Counted from the stretch's first letter, positions 33,878 through 43,758 are shown. The stretch: DNA of 64,000 bases from Bacteroidia bacterium (GCA_027493955.1 JAOSJT010000001.1:4636552-4700551), one strand, 5' to 3'. Made by a program: numbers and translations. Notes: generated from the sequence alone by a model not told the origin.

Positions 33878-35095
33878 ATGAGCATCGAACGCTACATAGC
33901 GCGGCGGTACCTGTTCGGCAGGAAGCGATTCAGCTTCATCAACATTATTTCCCTGCTGGCCACCATGGGCATTATGTTCGGCGTGGCCAGTCTGATCGTG
34001 GTGATGTCCGTGTTCAACGGTTTCAATGGTCTCGTGACCTCGATACTGCAGGATTTCGATCCGCATTTGAAAGTGGAACGCATCCCGCGGAGCGAGGGCA
34101 AGGGCGACGGCGATGTTCGCACGATACTTGCGTCGCGCGATGATGTCACGGGATTGTCTCCTTTCATACAGCGCAAGGCCATGGTCATGAGCAGGGGCGC
34201 CGCAAACTTCGTGTGGGTGAAAGGAGTGGCGCCGGACAGCGTGCGGAGTACTTCACGCGTGGATCAAAAAATCGTGCTCGGCGATTTTACCCTGCGCGAG
34301 CGCAACGGCATCGTACTCGGCATTGCTCTGGCGGATAAAATGCGCGCGATGGTTGGAGACACGGTTGTGCTGTACAGTCCTGCAGGCATGGAGAGCATGC
34401 TCACGCAGTACGTGACGCCCACGGTGCTGCGTTGCCGCGTGACCGGCATTTACGAATCGCAGAACAAATTGTACGATGGCGCATACGCCTTTCTGGCGTT
34501 GGACGATGCGCGGCGTTTGTTCCGCATGTCCGGCGGCATCAGCGGCTATGAGCTGCGACTAGACGACATCGGCGACAGCGAGGATGTGCGAGACGAGCTG
34601 CGCGCCTCCATCGGCGAGGGCTGGAATGTGCTCACGTGGTACGATCTGCACCGCGACCTGTACTCGGTCATGACCATCGAGCGATGGAGCGCGTTCATTC
34701 TGCTCGCCATCATCATCGCGGTGGCGGTGTTCAACATTCTCGCATCGCTGACCATGCTGGTGCTGGAAAAAAAGCGCGACATCGGCATCATGCGCACGAT
34801 GGGTTTGTCCTCGCGTCGCATTCAGCGGATATTCCTGCTGCAGGGCGTGTGGACGGGCCTCATCGGCGTGCTGGCGGGCATGTTCATCGGATTGCTGCTG
34901 ACCTGGCTGCAGGCGGAGTTCGGTCTCGTTGCGCTGGATGCCGCGTTCATTATTCCGGCCATTCCCGTCGAACTGAAGCTGTCGGACATCGTACTGATTG
35001 CCGTGGCGACTTTCGGACTGACCTTGCTTGCGGCGTGGTTTCCCGCCCGACGCGCGGGCAGGGTGGAGATCATCGACGCGGTGCGGTGGGAATAA
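33878..35095 (+). CDS. Lipoprotein-releasing ABC permease, LolC/E family (second)
   Basis: 405 residues from ATG 33878, two bases after the previous stop. It has the same topology as its neighbour: an N-terminal RRYLFGRKRFSFINIIS entry, one helix containing GIMFGVASLIVVMSVFNGF, a periplasmic domain with LKVERIP and MRAMVGDTVVLYSPAG, and three C-terminal helices with the conserved LEKKRDIGIMRTMGLSSRRI loop that contacts the ATPase, ending PARRAGRVEIIDAVRWE. The gene pair looks like an ancient duplication. LolC and LolE cannot be assigned with certainty from this alone. Confidence 0.9.
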   Translation: MSIERYIARRYLFGRKRFSFINIISLLATMGIMFGVASLIVVMSVFNGFNGLVTSILQDFDPHLKVERIPRSEGKGDGDVRTILASRDDVTGLSPFIQRKAMVMSRGAANFVWVKGVAPDSVRSTSRVDQKIVLGDFTLRERNGIVLGIALADKMRAMVGDTVVLYSPAGMESMLTQYVTPTVLRCRVTGIYESQNKLYDGAYAFLALDDARRLFRMSGGISGYELRLDDIGDSEDVRDELRASIGEGWNVLTWYDLHRDLYSVMTIERWSAFILLAIIIAVAVFNILASLTMLVLEKKRDIGIMRTMGLSSRRIQRIFLLQGVWTGLIGVLAGMFIGLLLTWLQAEFGLVALDAAFIIPAIPVELKLSDIVLIAVATFGLTLLAAWFPARRAGRVEIIDAVRWE

Positions 35096-35188
35096 AGTAG
35101 GAACATTCATGCAAACATTTCGTCAAAACACAATTCTTGGCGTCGGTTCTCCGGAACCGCGCCGCGCCGCAACAGAAGGGGACGGACT

Positions 35189-35863
35189 ATGAGCAGCGAT
35201 ATCGTCATCGTTCAGGACGTGCACAAATCCTACGCTTCCGGCAGCACGACGCATCATGTACTGCGCGGTGCATCGCTCAACGTCCCCGAAGGAAGCGTCG
35301 CGGCCATTGTCGGCGCTTCGGGTGCCGGCAAGAGCACGCTGCTGCACATCATCGGAGCTCTGGACAGGCCTTCAAGCGGCGGAGTGCTGCTCGACGGAGA
35401 GAACATGTTCGCGCTTGACGATGCGTCGCTCGCCGCGTTCCGCAACAGGAGCATGGGCTTCGTGTTTCAGTTTCATCATCTGCTGCCCGAGTTCAGCGCA
35501 CGCGAAAATATCGCCATTCCCTGCATGATCGCCGGTATGGCTCAATCCGCCGCTCTCAAACGCGCGGACGAACTGCTGGAAACCGTGCATGTTGCGCATC
35601 GCAAGGAGGCGCGGCCCTCGGAGCTTTCCGGAGGCGAGCAGCAGCGCGTGGCGGTGGCCCGGGCGCTTGCCAACAAGCCGCGCGTGATTCTCGCGGACGA
35701 ACCATCCGGCAATCTCGACGAGGAAAACGCCGACATGCTGCATGAATTGCTGTGGACGCTGGCCCGCGAGCAGGGTCAGACCTTTGTTATCGTGACGCAC
35801 GACAGCGGACTGGCCGCCAGGGCCGACGCGACGTGGCGGTTGCATGAGGGGCGGTTGTTGTGA
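35189..35863 (+). CDS. lolD: Lipoprotein-releasing ABC transporter ATPase
   Basis: 224 residues. ABC ATPase of the MacB/LolD class: Walker [18 protein letters not shown]-loop [18 protein letters not shown] (typical of LolD), signature [16 protein letters not shown], Walker [13 protein letters not shown] and switch histidine IVTHD. It powers the two permeases directly upstream, after a 93-base gap. It is the last backbone gene before the accessory island. Confidence 0.93.
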   Translation: MSSDIVIVQDVHKSYASGSTTHHVLRGASLNVPEGSVAAIVGASGAGKSTLLHIIGALDRPSSGGVLLDGENMFALDDASLAAFRNRSMGFVFQFHHLLPEFSARENIAIPCMIAGMAQSAALKRADELLETVHVAHRKEARPSELSGGEQQRVAVARALANKPRVILADEPSGNLDEENADMLHELLWTLAREQGQTFVIVTHDSGLAARADATWRLHEGRLL

Positions 35864-36019
35864 GGGCGGCTGTAGCAGCTTGACATTTGACAATCGAGAA
35901 AGAACGAACTACTTTTGCTGCATCGAGTGTTCCTTGCCGTCCATTTTGCCAGCGTTTTCACCAAGAGCGCAGTATTTCCAGAACTGGCCGGAAAGGTGGC
36001 AACATTCTGGAGGTGATTC

Positions 36020-36862
36020 ATGATGTATGCACGTTTGTTGAGTATTCTCCTGACTTTGATTTTTGCTTCTGGTTGCGAACATCACCCTTCGGCATTTGAA
36101 CCTTACTACGGGGGGTATACAACTTTGGAGTCTGCACTGGAGAACGCCTCATCAGCACAAGAGCTTAAGCTAAGTGCAATCGGCGACTCTCTTTCACCCG
36201 AGATCGGGCGATTGCAAAAGCTCTGGTATCTTGAAATTCGAGATAGTCCGATTCGGTTTTTGCCGGAAGCGATCAGCATGATGAACTCGTTAACCCATTT
36301 TGAGATGCATAACACCCAACTGGAAAGTTTTCCACCTCAAATTTGGAGGAATAAAAATATACTCAATTTGTACATAGATTCGTGCGGGATTTCCTTTATT
36401 CCGGATAGCCTGGAAAGTTCCAGTATTACCTGGTTAGCTCTTCATGATTGCAATATTGATTCGATTCCCGCTTGGATGATGCATTGGGAGCAACTCCATA
36501 AATTGGGGTTAAGCTCGAACAATATTAAAAACTTCAATGTGGATGAATTTTCTTATAACGACCTTTCTCAATTGAGTCTACAGTACAATCAACTTAGGGC
36601 ATTCGAAACTGCATCGAACAGCTTCAAGTCATTGTATTCCTTGGATCTTGGAAATAATGAGTTGGAGGAGTTTAATGTCGCATCCGGATCGCTGTCAGAA
36701 CTGAAATACTTATCCCTTCACTACAACAACCTTACAGACTTCCGTGTAACCGCAAGCGCCCTTCCAAAATTAGTACATCTTGGACTTGTCGGAAATCCAA
36801 TCCCGCCCTCGTCGAGAGACAGAATCCGGCTATCCTTCCCAAATGCGGTGGTTTCTTTTTAG
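36020..36862 (+). CDS. Leucine-rich-repeat lipoprotein
   Basis: 280 residues, GGAGG seven bases before the first ATG. The signal peptide ends in a lipobox (LIFASGC, Cys19). Residues ~45-270 are about nine short leucine-rich repeats of ~22 residues with the LxxLxLxxNxL pattern (e.g. LSQLSLQYNQLRAFE, LYSLDLGNNELEEF, LKYLSLHYNNLTDF). Likely a lipidated surface or periplasmic binding protein. Codon use is clearly more AT-rich than the lol genes next to it, so it looks like part of the transferred island that starts here. Confidence 0.8.
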   Translation: MMYARLLSILLTLIFASGCEHHPSAFEPYYGGYTTLESALENASSAQELKLSAIGDSLSPEIGRLQKLWYLEIRDSPIRFLPEAISMMNSLTHFEMHNTQLESFPPQIWRNKNILNLYIDSCGISFIPDSLESSSITWLALHDCNIDSIPAWMMHWEQLHKLGLSSNNIKNFNVDEFSYNDLSQLSLQYNQLRAFETASNSFKSLYSLDLGNNELEEFNVASGSLSELKYLSLHYNNLTDFRVTASALPKLVHLGLVGNPIPPSSRDRIRLSFPNAVVSF

Positions 36863-36965
36863 ATTTACTGTGATGTACGACTCACAACCATAATTATGAG
36901 GCATGATTGAGAAAACATCTTCTTTTCGATTGCGTGGATCTGGGCACAACACGAGCATAGCATAA

Positions 36966-38438
36966 TTCTACTGTGTTATAAAAATATTTCGTATATTGCG
37001 GCATCGAGAATACTCACGGTGCTCCGATGCCTTCACCTTCGACACCCGAACAACGCTTTGATGCGTACATGAACCTGCTCACCGGAGTCATCGGACATGC
37101 GGATCGAGCGATTCCGTTGCGAAATTATTGCAGCGGGTTGCTCTTGCCCGGCGAACGCAAGAGCGTCGAGCCGATGGCAGCGCGCATTGATCCGGAACAT
37201 GTACCCCACCAACACCAGTCGATGCACCATTTTATCGCCGAAGCCCCATGGAGCGATGACGCCGTCATGGAGGCGGTCCGAGACTATACTCTTCCAGCCA
37301 TCGAGACGATGGAGCCGATTCAGGCATGGATCGTCGACGACACCGGACTGTCGAAAAAAGGCAAGTACTCGGTGGGTGTCGCCAGACAGTACTGCGGGCG
37401 GCTTGGCAAGCAGGACAACTGTCAGGTCTTGGTAACCGTGTCCGTCGCGCACTCGCAAGCGAGCCTTCCGGTCGCGTTTCGTCTGTATTTGCCGGATTCC
37501 TGGGCGAGTGATCCTGAGCGACGACTCAAGTGCGGCGTCCCGGAAGAGCTTTGGTTTCAGACGAAACCGACGATCGCGATGAGTTTGCTTGAAAAACTTG
37601 TCGATACCGACATTCCGCGCGGCGTGCTGCTCGCCGACGCCGGCTACGGAAACGATAGTCTGTTTCGTTATCAGCTCAGTGCGTTGGGTCTGCGCTACGC
37701 GGTGGGCGTTCAGTCGTCGACGACGGTATCGGTGCGCGGTACGGCCAACGACCTCGGGCAAGGCATGCGAGACGTGGTTGTATCGGTTCTGGATCTGGCG
37801 GTTTCCGTCGGGGAAAGCGCTTTTGAGGAAGTACGTTGGCGTGAAGGCAGTTCGGCCGTGCTCGCATCGCGGTTCTGGGCGGTACGCGTCGTCAGCGCGC
37901 ACCACGTTCTAGAGCGCGGAGGGCCGGCAGCGGAGGAATGGCTCCTTGTCGAATGGCCGGACGGCGCCGTCGAGCCGACGAAATTCTGGTTGGCGACGCT
38001 TCCCGAGGGCAGCACCTTGCGGCAATTGGTCCATATTGTGATGATGCGATGGCGTATCGAACGGGATTATGAGGAATTGAAAAGCGAGATCGGACTCAAC
38101 CATTTCGAAGGGAGGGGGTGGCGGGGGTTCCACCATCACGCGACCATGTGTATCGCGGCATACGCGTTTCTGGTCGCTGAACGCGGCCTTTTCCCCCCAG
38201 AAGAAGAATCCCGATGGAATCCGTTCCGGGCGCCTGTCCTACCCGCAAATTACCGACCACGGGGAGCCGCCCGTACAGTGGTAGCGACACGTTGAATCTT
38301 CCATCGCGACAATGCGGGCAAGGATTATCGCGGTGCTTGTGCAGCGGCTCCCATGCTGTCCGGTGTGCAAGCGAAGAAAAGATCGCCACGCCGATGGCTC
38401 TCATGTACATGGACCATGATGTATGTAACATAGTAGGA
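36966..38438 (+). mobile_element. IS701-like insertion sequence, copy 1 (intact), 1473 bp
   Basis: The left end starts TTCTACTGTGTTATAA. The right end is its imperfect complement (...TTACATAGTAGGA read on the + strand). The 4-bp direct repeat ATAA flanks both sides (36962-36965 and 38439-38442). It carries one full-length transposase. Copy 2 at 41505-42977 has the same length and orientation. Confidence 0.9.
37027..38295 (+). CDS. IS701-family DDE transposase
   Basis: 422 residues, no frameshift. IS701-type layout: an N-terminal domain (MPSPSTPEQRFDAYMNLL), first catalytic Asp in AWIVDDTGLSKKGKYSVGV, an ARQYCGRLGKQDNCQV motif characteristic of the family, LPVAFRLYLP, second Asp in GVLLADAGYGNDS, and the C-terminal RWRIERDYEELKSEIGLNHFEGR with the catalytic Glu. 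All triad residues are present, so this copy is probably the active source for its inactive neighbour. Confidence 0.93.
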   Translation: MPSPSTPEQRFDAYMNLLTGVIGHADRAIPLRNYCSGLLLPGERKSVEPMAARIDPEHVPHQHQSMHHFIAEAPWSDDAVMEAVRDYTLPAIETMEPIQAWIVDDTGLSKKGKYSVGVARQYCGRLGKQDNCQVLVTVSVAHSQASLPVAFRLYLPDSWASDPERRLKCGVPEELWFQTKPTIAMSLLEKLVDTDIPRGVLLADAGYGNDSLFRYQLSALGLRYAVGVQSSTTVSVRGTANDLGQGMRDVVVSVLDLAVSVGESAFEEVRWREGSSAVLASRFWAVRVVSAHHVLERGGPAAEEWLLVEWPDGAVEPTKFWLATLPEGSTLRQLVHIVMMRWRIERDYEELKSEIGLNHFEGRGWRGFHHHATMCIAAYAFLVAERGLFPPEEESRWNPFRAPVLPANYRPRGAARTVVATR

Positions 38439-38612
38439 ATAAGAGATTGAAATAAAATGTTTCAGTCTGCGGTTATCCTATTGAAAGAGAGCCGGAAAAT
38501 TGCTATTATGGGCTTTTATGAACGTCAGTACCAGCGTGTTGAGTCGCTGAAGTTATCCTTCAAACTAAATGAAATTGATCAATTTTCGTGATACAACTCT
38601 GAAGGTGATGGT

Positions 38613-39212
38613 ATGAACGATTTAGAAAATCCCAACTGCTGTGGTCCAAGCATAATCACAAGTTGGTACGATTTGCAAAAAATGAGTCCCGTTGATCCAT
38701 TGGGGATTCTTGAAAATGCCATTTTGGATTCGACTGTGGGGCAGTTCGAATTCAGTACAACTTATATCGAACCAGGTACATGGACGCCAACCCCACTCAC
38801 CATCTCGAATGAGCCTTTAGTTACAGCACTGGAATCGGACAATCAACTTAAGGTCGCCGATGCGAATATGTGGATGTTTAATCATAAACGATGGAATTCA
38901 AGCTCCGCGCTTGCAATTCCTTTGCGAAAAATACTCTTCCTGAGAGGAGTGCATGAGTGGCGGAATCGTTTGTATATCGATTTCGGAGGTACGCCTATCA
39001 CAGCTGTCCAATTGTCGCTAATCACGAATGCCGCGACAAGGGGAGATCGACAAGGGACTACACCAGTGATTAGCTGGGCGGGCCTAAGTCTAACGGATGA
39101 ACATACAATTGATCTTGTCTTCAGAACCTTTGGACAATTTGATATAGGAATATGGACATACGATGGAACGAATCATTCTATCTTCGAGTTGAAAATTATT
39201 GTTATGCCTTGA
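38613..39212 (+). CDS. Unknown protein, island cargo gene 1
   Basis: 199 residues, GAAGGTGATGG before the ATG. I recognise no family. There is no signal peptide or membrane helix. The sequence is rich in beta-forming and aromatic residues (e.g. LYIDFGGTPITAVQLSL, TFGQFDIGIWTYDGTN), which suggests a beta-sandwich. The N-terminus contains a CCGPS motif. AT-rich codon use matches the next two genes and differs from the backbone. It lies inside the segment bounded by the two IS701-like copies, 77 bases before the next gene. Confidence 0.65.
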   Translation: MNDLENPNCCGPSIITSWYDLQKMSPVDPLGILENAILDSTVGQFEFSTTYIEPGTWTPTPLTISNEPLVTALESDNQLKVADANMWMFNHKRWNSSSALAIPLRKILFLRGVHEWRNRLYIDFGGTPITAVQLSLITNAATRGDRQGTTPVISWAGLSLTDEHTIDLVFRTFGQFDIGIWTYDGTNHSIFELKIIVMP

Positions 39213-39289
39213 TGCATCAATATGCATAATGACATGGAGGATGAGAATTCTTGCATAGTATGATTAAATAAATACTCAGAGCGAGCAAA

Positions 39290-40663
39290 ATGGCAGCTAT
39301 AAAGTGCTATAAGATAGGTACAGAACGTGAATGTACAAAGTGGATATATGAAACTGAATTCGCTACAGTGTTGACGGATCCTAAGCGGAAATTTGGTGTT
39401 TATCCGCCCATATACTGTTTAAAAGGAATCGATGGTGATGCCTCTGAGGAGGAAGTTATTCTAAACATTAAACGTTTGAAAAGCTTAGGATTCTCATACG
39501 TAGGCTTGGGATTAGAAGAATATTATGATTATAATCGAAACACCGTAACGAGTCTGGGTAAAGCATTAGAAAAGGCTGGGTATGAGACCGAGAATCTACA
39601 GCTTCACACTCATTGTGGTTCGCACGATATACGCGAAATTTGGAAAGTAAAAGGTGCCGTAAATATTCTACCACCTGGTCGACATTTTGATAGTATCTAT
39701 ATTGATGAACCATTGCGAAATAAAAACCAATGTAACCTAGATATTGTAGCAGTGCGAGCATTCGCAAATGAAGTATATAAGCTCGGTGAGAAATTTATTA
39801 CGAGCGATTTTTATCTAGGTATCGGATCTGATCCCACTAATTTTGATGATCTTTCCAGCTTTTCAGATGGCCTTGCATATTCTAGATATACCAGAAATTG
39901 GGGATCCGAGGAACTGACGTCGGACTTTGCTAGATTATTGATTAATCCATTGAGCCTTCCTGGTACATTATTGTATCGCTTTTGCTATTCGAATCCAAAG
40001 GCATGTCTCCAGATTCATGATTGGTATCAATGGAGGGCGGATTTCAAAGATAAGAATCTAACAGGATGGATTAATGTCGCTTGTCACCCAGATCACTATA
40101 CATGGCATACGCCTTGTAACAAGGATTATTTTGATACCTTGCTCTGTGAGGCACGTAAAATAGGTTTGGACAACGTTATGTTGTTTGGGGCTTATGATAT
40201 TGACGTAGAGATTGCGCACCAGATTAGAAGCATGTTTCTACCTAGGCCAATTGGATCGTTCCCCGATCCTGAGATAAGTAAGTATTTACCTGAAATTCTA
40301 GTTTGCCTCCAAAAATTGAAAATGACACCTTGGGGATTGCTTGATGAATTCGCAGATGGAGTTTATAATGCCAACGTATTGCACGACAATTGCAGTGCAT
40401 ATAGGAAGCTGATTTGTGACGTATTTTGGAGAAGAGCCCAACAATATTCCGCAGCAGCTACTAGATGTGGATGGATTAAATCTACTTCTATCTCAACGGG
40501 AAAGGTAATAAAAACGTTGTATTGCATAAGCAGTGGCGGAGAAATTACTAACGGTAAAGAGATTATTGACTGTGCAAACTGCACTGAATGGTCCGAAATG
40601 AAGCCGAATATCACTGTTTGCGGCGTTTCTAAAAGGAAACCTGAAATAAACGACAAAGAATAG
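39290..40663 (+). CDS. Unknown protein, possible TIM-barrel enzyme, island cargo gene 2
   Basis: 457 residues, AT-rich. No family recognised. Residues ~45-320 show alternating strand-helix units that could be a TIM barrel resembling glycoside hydrolases: YVGLGLEEYYDYN, LQLHTHCGSHD, FDSIYIDEPLRN (a possible acidic active-site strand), KFITSDFYLG, GWINVACHPDHYTWH and NVMLFGAYDID. The C-terminal ~60 residues carry several cysteines (YCISSGG, CANCTEW, ITVCGV), perhaps a metal site. There is no signal peptide. It lies ten bases before the FkbM methyltransferase and is probably co-expressed with it. The enzyme assignment is inference from pattern only. Confidence 0.65.
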   Translation: MAAIKCYKIGTERECTKWIYETEFATVLTDPKRKFGVYPPIYCLKGIDGDASEEEVILNIKRLKSLGFSYVGLGLEEYYDYNRNTVTSLGKALEKAGYETENLQLHTHCGSHDIREIWKVKGAVNILPPGRHFDSIYIDEPLRNKNQCNLDIVAVRAFANEVYKLGEKFITSDFYLGIGSDPTNFDDLSSFSDGLAYSRYTRNWGSEELTSDFARLLINPLSLPGTLLYRFCYSNPKACLQIHDWYQWRADFKDKNLTGWINVACHPDHYTWHTPCNKDYFDTLLCEARKIGLDNVMLFGAYDIDVEIAHQIRSMFLPRPIGSFPDPEISKYLPEILVCLQKLKMTPWGLLDEFADGVYNANVLHDNCSAYRKLICDVFWRRAQQYSAAATRCGWIKSTSISTGKVIKTLYCISSGGEITNGKEIIDCANCTEWSEMKPNITVCGVSKRKPEINDKE

Positions 40664-40673
40664 GTAATAAATT

Positions 40674-41504
40674 ATGTTTAAATTATCGACAAGAAAAAAA
40701 ATTTATATTGCATATTGCGTATATAAGATTCTGAGATTGTTTGGGGTCAAAAGACATAGAATTAAAGCAGTCAATGGTGTAAGATACAGTCTGGATTTGG
40801 CTGAAGGGATTGATTTATCGATATTCCTTTTTGGTGCTTTCCAGAAACATGTGTTGATAAATTCACTTGAGAGAGATGAAGAGCCGACATCGATAATTGA
40901 CATTGGGGCTAATTCCGGAACAGTTAGTTTGTACTACGCCAACGAATATAATAATGCACGTATATATTCTTTTGAACCATCGACGTACGCACTGCAAAAA
41001 TTTTCGAGGAACTTGGAATTAAATCCATCGCTGTCGAACCGCATCGTAGTTATCAAGGCTTTCGTTGGGGAAAATCAACAAAATGACTCCGGTTTTATCA
41101 GTTATGCTAGCTGGCCAGTTGATAGATTGGGTGGGAATCGACATCCCATACATATGGGGCAATCGTCTGAGGCTACAGATGATTATACCTCGATAGACAA
41201 ATATTGTTCAGATAACTTAGTAACTAATACTCGCCTAATCAAAATCGATACCGACGGTTATGAGTATGAGGTTATCAGAGGAGCGTTAAATACAATAAAG
41301 GAAAATCGTCCAGTCATTATTTTCGAACTGTCGCTCTACGAACTTGAACGTCGAAATATAGATTTCAATGCACTTGTTGAGCCGCTGAAATCGCTGAATT
41401 ACACTCTTGTAGATGCAAAAACAAGAAAGGAAATAAACAACGAGAATGTCAAGGGGTATGTCTCCAAGGGCGGTACAATTGATGTTTTAGCAACACCCAT
41501 CTAA
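40674..41504 (+). CDS. FkbM family methyltransferase, island cargo gene 3
   Basis: 276 residues. SAM-dependent methyltransferase of the FkbM group: SIIDIGANSGTVSLYYAN (glycine-rich motif I), ARIYSFEPSTYALQKFSRNLELN (acidic motif II), VVIKAFVGENQ, SIDKYC and the characteristic IKIDTDGYEYEVIRGALNTI with IIFELSLYEL. FkbM enzymes methylate sugars or polyketides and are frequent in glycan clusters. The stop codon TAA (41502-41504) lies in the 4-bp target site of the second IS copy, so that IS landed exactly after the gene. AT-rich like its neighbours. Confidence 0.9.
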   Translation: MFKLSTRKKIYIAYCVYKILRLFGVKRHRIKAVNGVRYSLDLAEGIDLSIFLFGAFQKHVLINSLERDEEPTSIIDIGANSGTVSLYYANEYNNARIYSFEPSTYALQKFSRNLELNPSLSNRIVVIKAFVGENQQNDSGFISYASWPVDRLGGNRHPIHMGQSSEATDDYTSIDKYCSDNLVTNTRLIKIDTDGYEYEVIRGALNTIKENRPVIIFELSLYELERRNIDFNALVEPLKSLNYTLVDAKTRKEINNENVKGYVSKGGTIDVLATPI

Positions 41505-42977
41505 TTCTACTGTGTTATAAAAATATTTCGTATATTGCGGCATCGAGAATACTCACGGAGCTCCGATGCCTTCACCTTCGACGCCCGAACAACGCTTTGA
41601 TGCGTACATGAACCTGCTCACAGGAGTTATCGGACATGCGGATCGAGCGATTCCGTTGCGAAATTATTGCAGCGGATTGGTCTTGCCCGGCGAACGCAAG
41701 AGCGTCGAGCCGATGGCAGCCCGTATCGATCCGGAACATGTACCCCACCAACACCAGTCGATGCACCATTTTATCGCCGACGCCCCATGGAGCGATGACG
41801 CCGTCATGGAGGCGGTCCGAGACTATACTCTTCCAGCCATCGAGACGATGGAGCCGATTCAGGCATGGATCGTCGACGACACCGGGCTGCCGAAAAAAGG
41901 GAAGTACTCGGTAGATGTCGCCCGCCAGTACTGCGGGCGGCTTGGCAAGCAGGACAACTGTCAGGTCCTGGTAGCCGTGTCCGTCGCGCACTCGCAAGCG
42001 AGCCTTCCTGTCGCGTTTCGTCTGTATTTGCCGGAGTCCTGAGCGAGTGATCCTGAGCGACGACTCAAGTGCGGCGTCCCGGAACAGCTTTGGTTTCAGA
42101 CGAAACCGACGATCGCGATGAGTTTGCTTGAAAAACTTGTCGATACCGACATCCCGCGCGGCGTGCTGCTCGCCGACGCCGGCTACGGAAACGATAGTCT
42201 GTTTCGCTATCAACTCAGTGCATTGGGTCTGCGCTACGCGGTGGGCGTTCAGTCGACGACGACGGTATCGGTGCGCGGTACAGCGAACGACCTCTGGCAA
42301 GGCATGCGAGACGTGGTTGTATCGGTTCTGGATCTGGCGGTTTCCGTCGGGGAACGTGCTTTTGAGGAAGTACGCTGGCGTGAAGGCAGTTCGGCCGTGC
42401 TGACATCGCGGTTCTGGGCGGTACGCGTCGTCAGTGCGCACCACGTTCCAGAGCGCGGAGGGCCGGCAGCGGAGGAATGGCTCCTTGTCGAATGGCCGGA
42501 CGGCGCCGTCGAGCCGACGAAATTCTGGTTGGCGACGCTTCCCGAGGGCAGCACCTTGCGGCAATTGGTCCATATTGTGATGATGCGATGGCGTATCGAA
42601 CGGGATTATGAGGAGTTGAAAAGCGAGATCGGACTCAACCATTTCGAAGGGAGGGGGTGGCGGGGGTTCCACCATCACGCGACCATGTGCATCGCGGCAT
42701 ACGCGTTTCTGGTCGCTGAACGCGGCCTTTTCCCCCCAGAAGAAGAATCCCGATGGAATCCGTTCCGGGCACCTGTCCTACCCGCAAATTACCGACCACG
42801 GGGAGCCGCCCGTACAGTGGTAGCGACACGTTGAATCTTCCATCGCGACAATGCGGGCAAGGATTATCGCGGTGCTTGTGCAGCGGCTCCCATGCTGTCC
42901 GGTGTGCAAGCGAAGAAAAGATCGCCACGCCGTTGACTCTCATGTGCATGGACCATGATGTTTATAACGCAGTAGAA
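41505..42977 (+). mobile_element. IS701-like insertion sequence, copy 2 (defective), 1473 bp
   Basis: Same length and orientation as copy 1 and very similar in sequence. Terminal repeats TTCTACTGTGTTATAAA and, complemented, TTCTACTGCGTTATAAA (one mismatch). Flanks are CTAA on the left and TTAA on the right, so the target duplication is not exact. Either one base mutated, or the two ends derive from different insertion events. Confidence 0.9.
41566..42834 (+). pseudogene. IS701-family transposase with nonsense mutation
   Basis: Same 422-codon frame as copy 1, but the Trp codon TGG in the PDSWASDPE segment is TGA at 42040-42042, so translation stops after 158 residues. The rest of the frame stays open to 42834. 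The first catalytic Asp lies before the stop and the other two residues after it, so the product cannot be active. A few other substitutions are scattered through the copy. Confidence 0.93.
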
Positions 42978-43034
42978 TTAACCGGCACAGCTATGAGTCT
43001 GCCCCTCAGGGCTGCTGTTAACGAATCAACGTGT

Positions 43035-43650
43035 GGCTCACACAGTACGGGAGGATCTCCGTTGCCCGTAGCTTTCGGGTTGGAAAGGTGCCTGGAATAA
43101 ACTCCGTCGGGTTTCTTCGAGCGGGAGGATTATCCACAATCGGCGTCCATGGAGCATTATTCCGGTTCTCTCACGCGTGTCGCGGGATCCCGCTGTGCGC
43201 CGACGAATCATATCGACCACAAGCGCGACCACAATATCGCGCAACTACCTTCTTGCCAGCGTACTCCCTCGAATGAGTTTTCTCCCACGCCCTCGCCCGT
43301 CCCAGAACGGAGAAGACGTCTCACGCATCACTCCCATCGTTTCTCCTTACTCGCCGCGCAGACGAACCACTGTCGAAGATTCAGTGCCGACTACGTTTGG
43401 CATGCCCAAGGCGCTGAGTTGATGTTGGAGCATGCTATCGTCACCACAACCCGCATCGGCAAGCACAACGCCATGCGGGACGTTGGTATCGACGAGCGTG
43501 TCCAACAAGCTCATCGATTGCTTTGGAAGGGTCTGAAACCAGAGTTACTCGTATTCACCACAATTGCGCCGCCCTTCCGGACAACCCCAAGAATCGGTAC
43601 GTGCAGACGAAACGCGACAGGATGACTCGCAAGGGTCATTTCCTGCGAGA
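43035..43650 (-). pseudogene. Decayed, inverted relic of an IS701-type transposase
   Basis: Read on the minus strand, the region aligns in broken frames with the intact transposase at 37027-38295. PVAFRLHVPILGVV matches PVAFRLYLPDSWAS; LWFQTLPKQSMSLLDTLVDT matches LWFQTKPTIAMSLLEKLVDT; GVVLADAGCGDDS matches GVLLADAGYGNDS; FEGVRWQEGSCAILWSRLWS matches FEEVRWREGSSAVLASRFWA; and LPLEETRRSLFQAPFQPESY matches FPPEEESRWNPFRAPVLPANY. The N-terminal third and a C-terminal block containing the catalytic Glu are missing, with several stops and frameshifts. It is an older, distinct lineage of the same family. Confidence 0.85.
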
Positions 43651-43758
43651 AATTTCTTGTTGTACCATTGTTCCGGGACGTGTAGCGCGATATGTCCTGA
43701 TTTTCGTAATATTCATGTTTGATTCTTTGTACCAACAACAATAAGTCGAGTGCATCGC

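Noticed and set aside
37033-37905. Minus-strand open frame inside the IS701-like element
   Set aside because: It is the mirror of the transposase gene and appears again in copy 2 and in the relic. No independent evidence of coding.
43149-43625. Plus-strand 158-residue open frame
   Set aside because: It is the antisense of a decayed IS701-type transposase whose true coding strand is minus, as the alignment with the intact copy shows.
35990-43740. Anti-phage defence island between lolD and the DUF3098 gene
   Set aside because: None of the genes shows a recognised defence domain (no nuclease, kinase, NTPase or reverse transcriptase). The island is better described as IS-linked cargo of unknown role.
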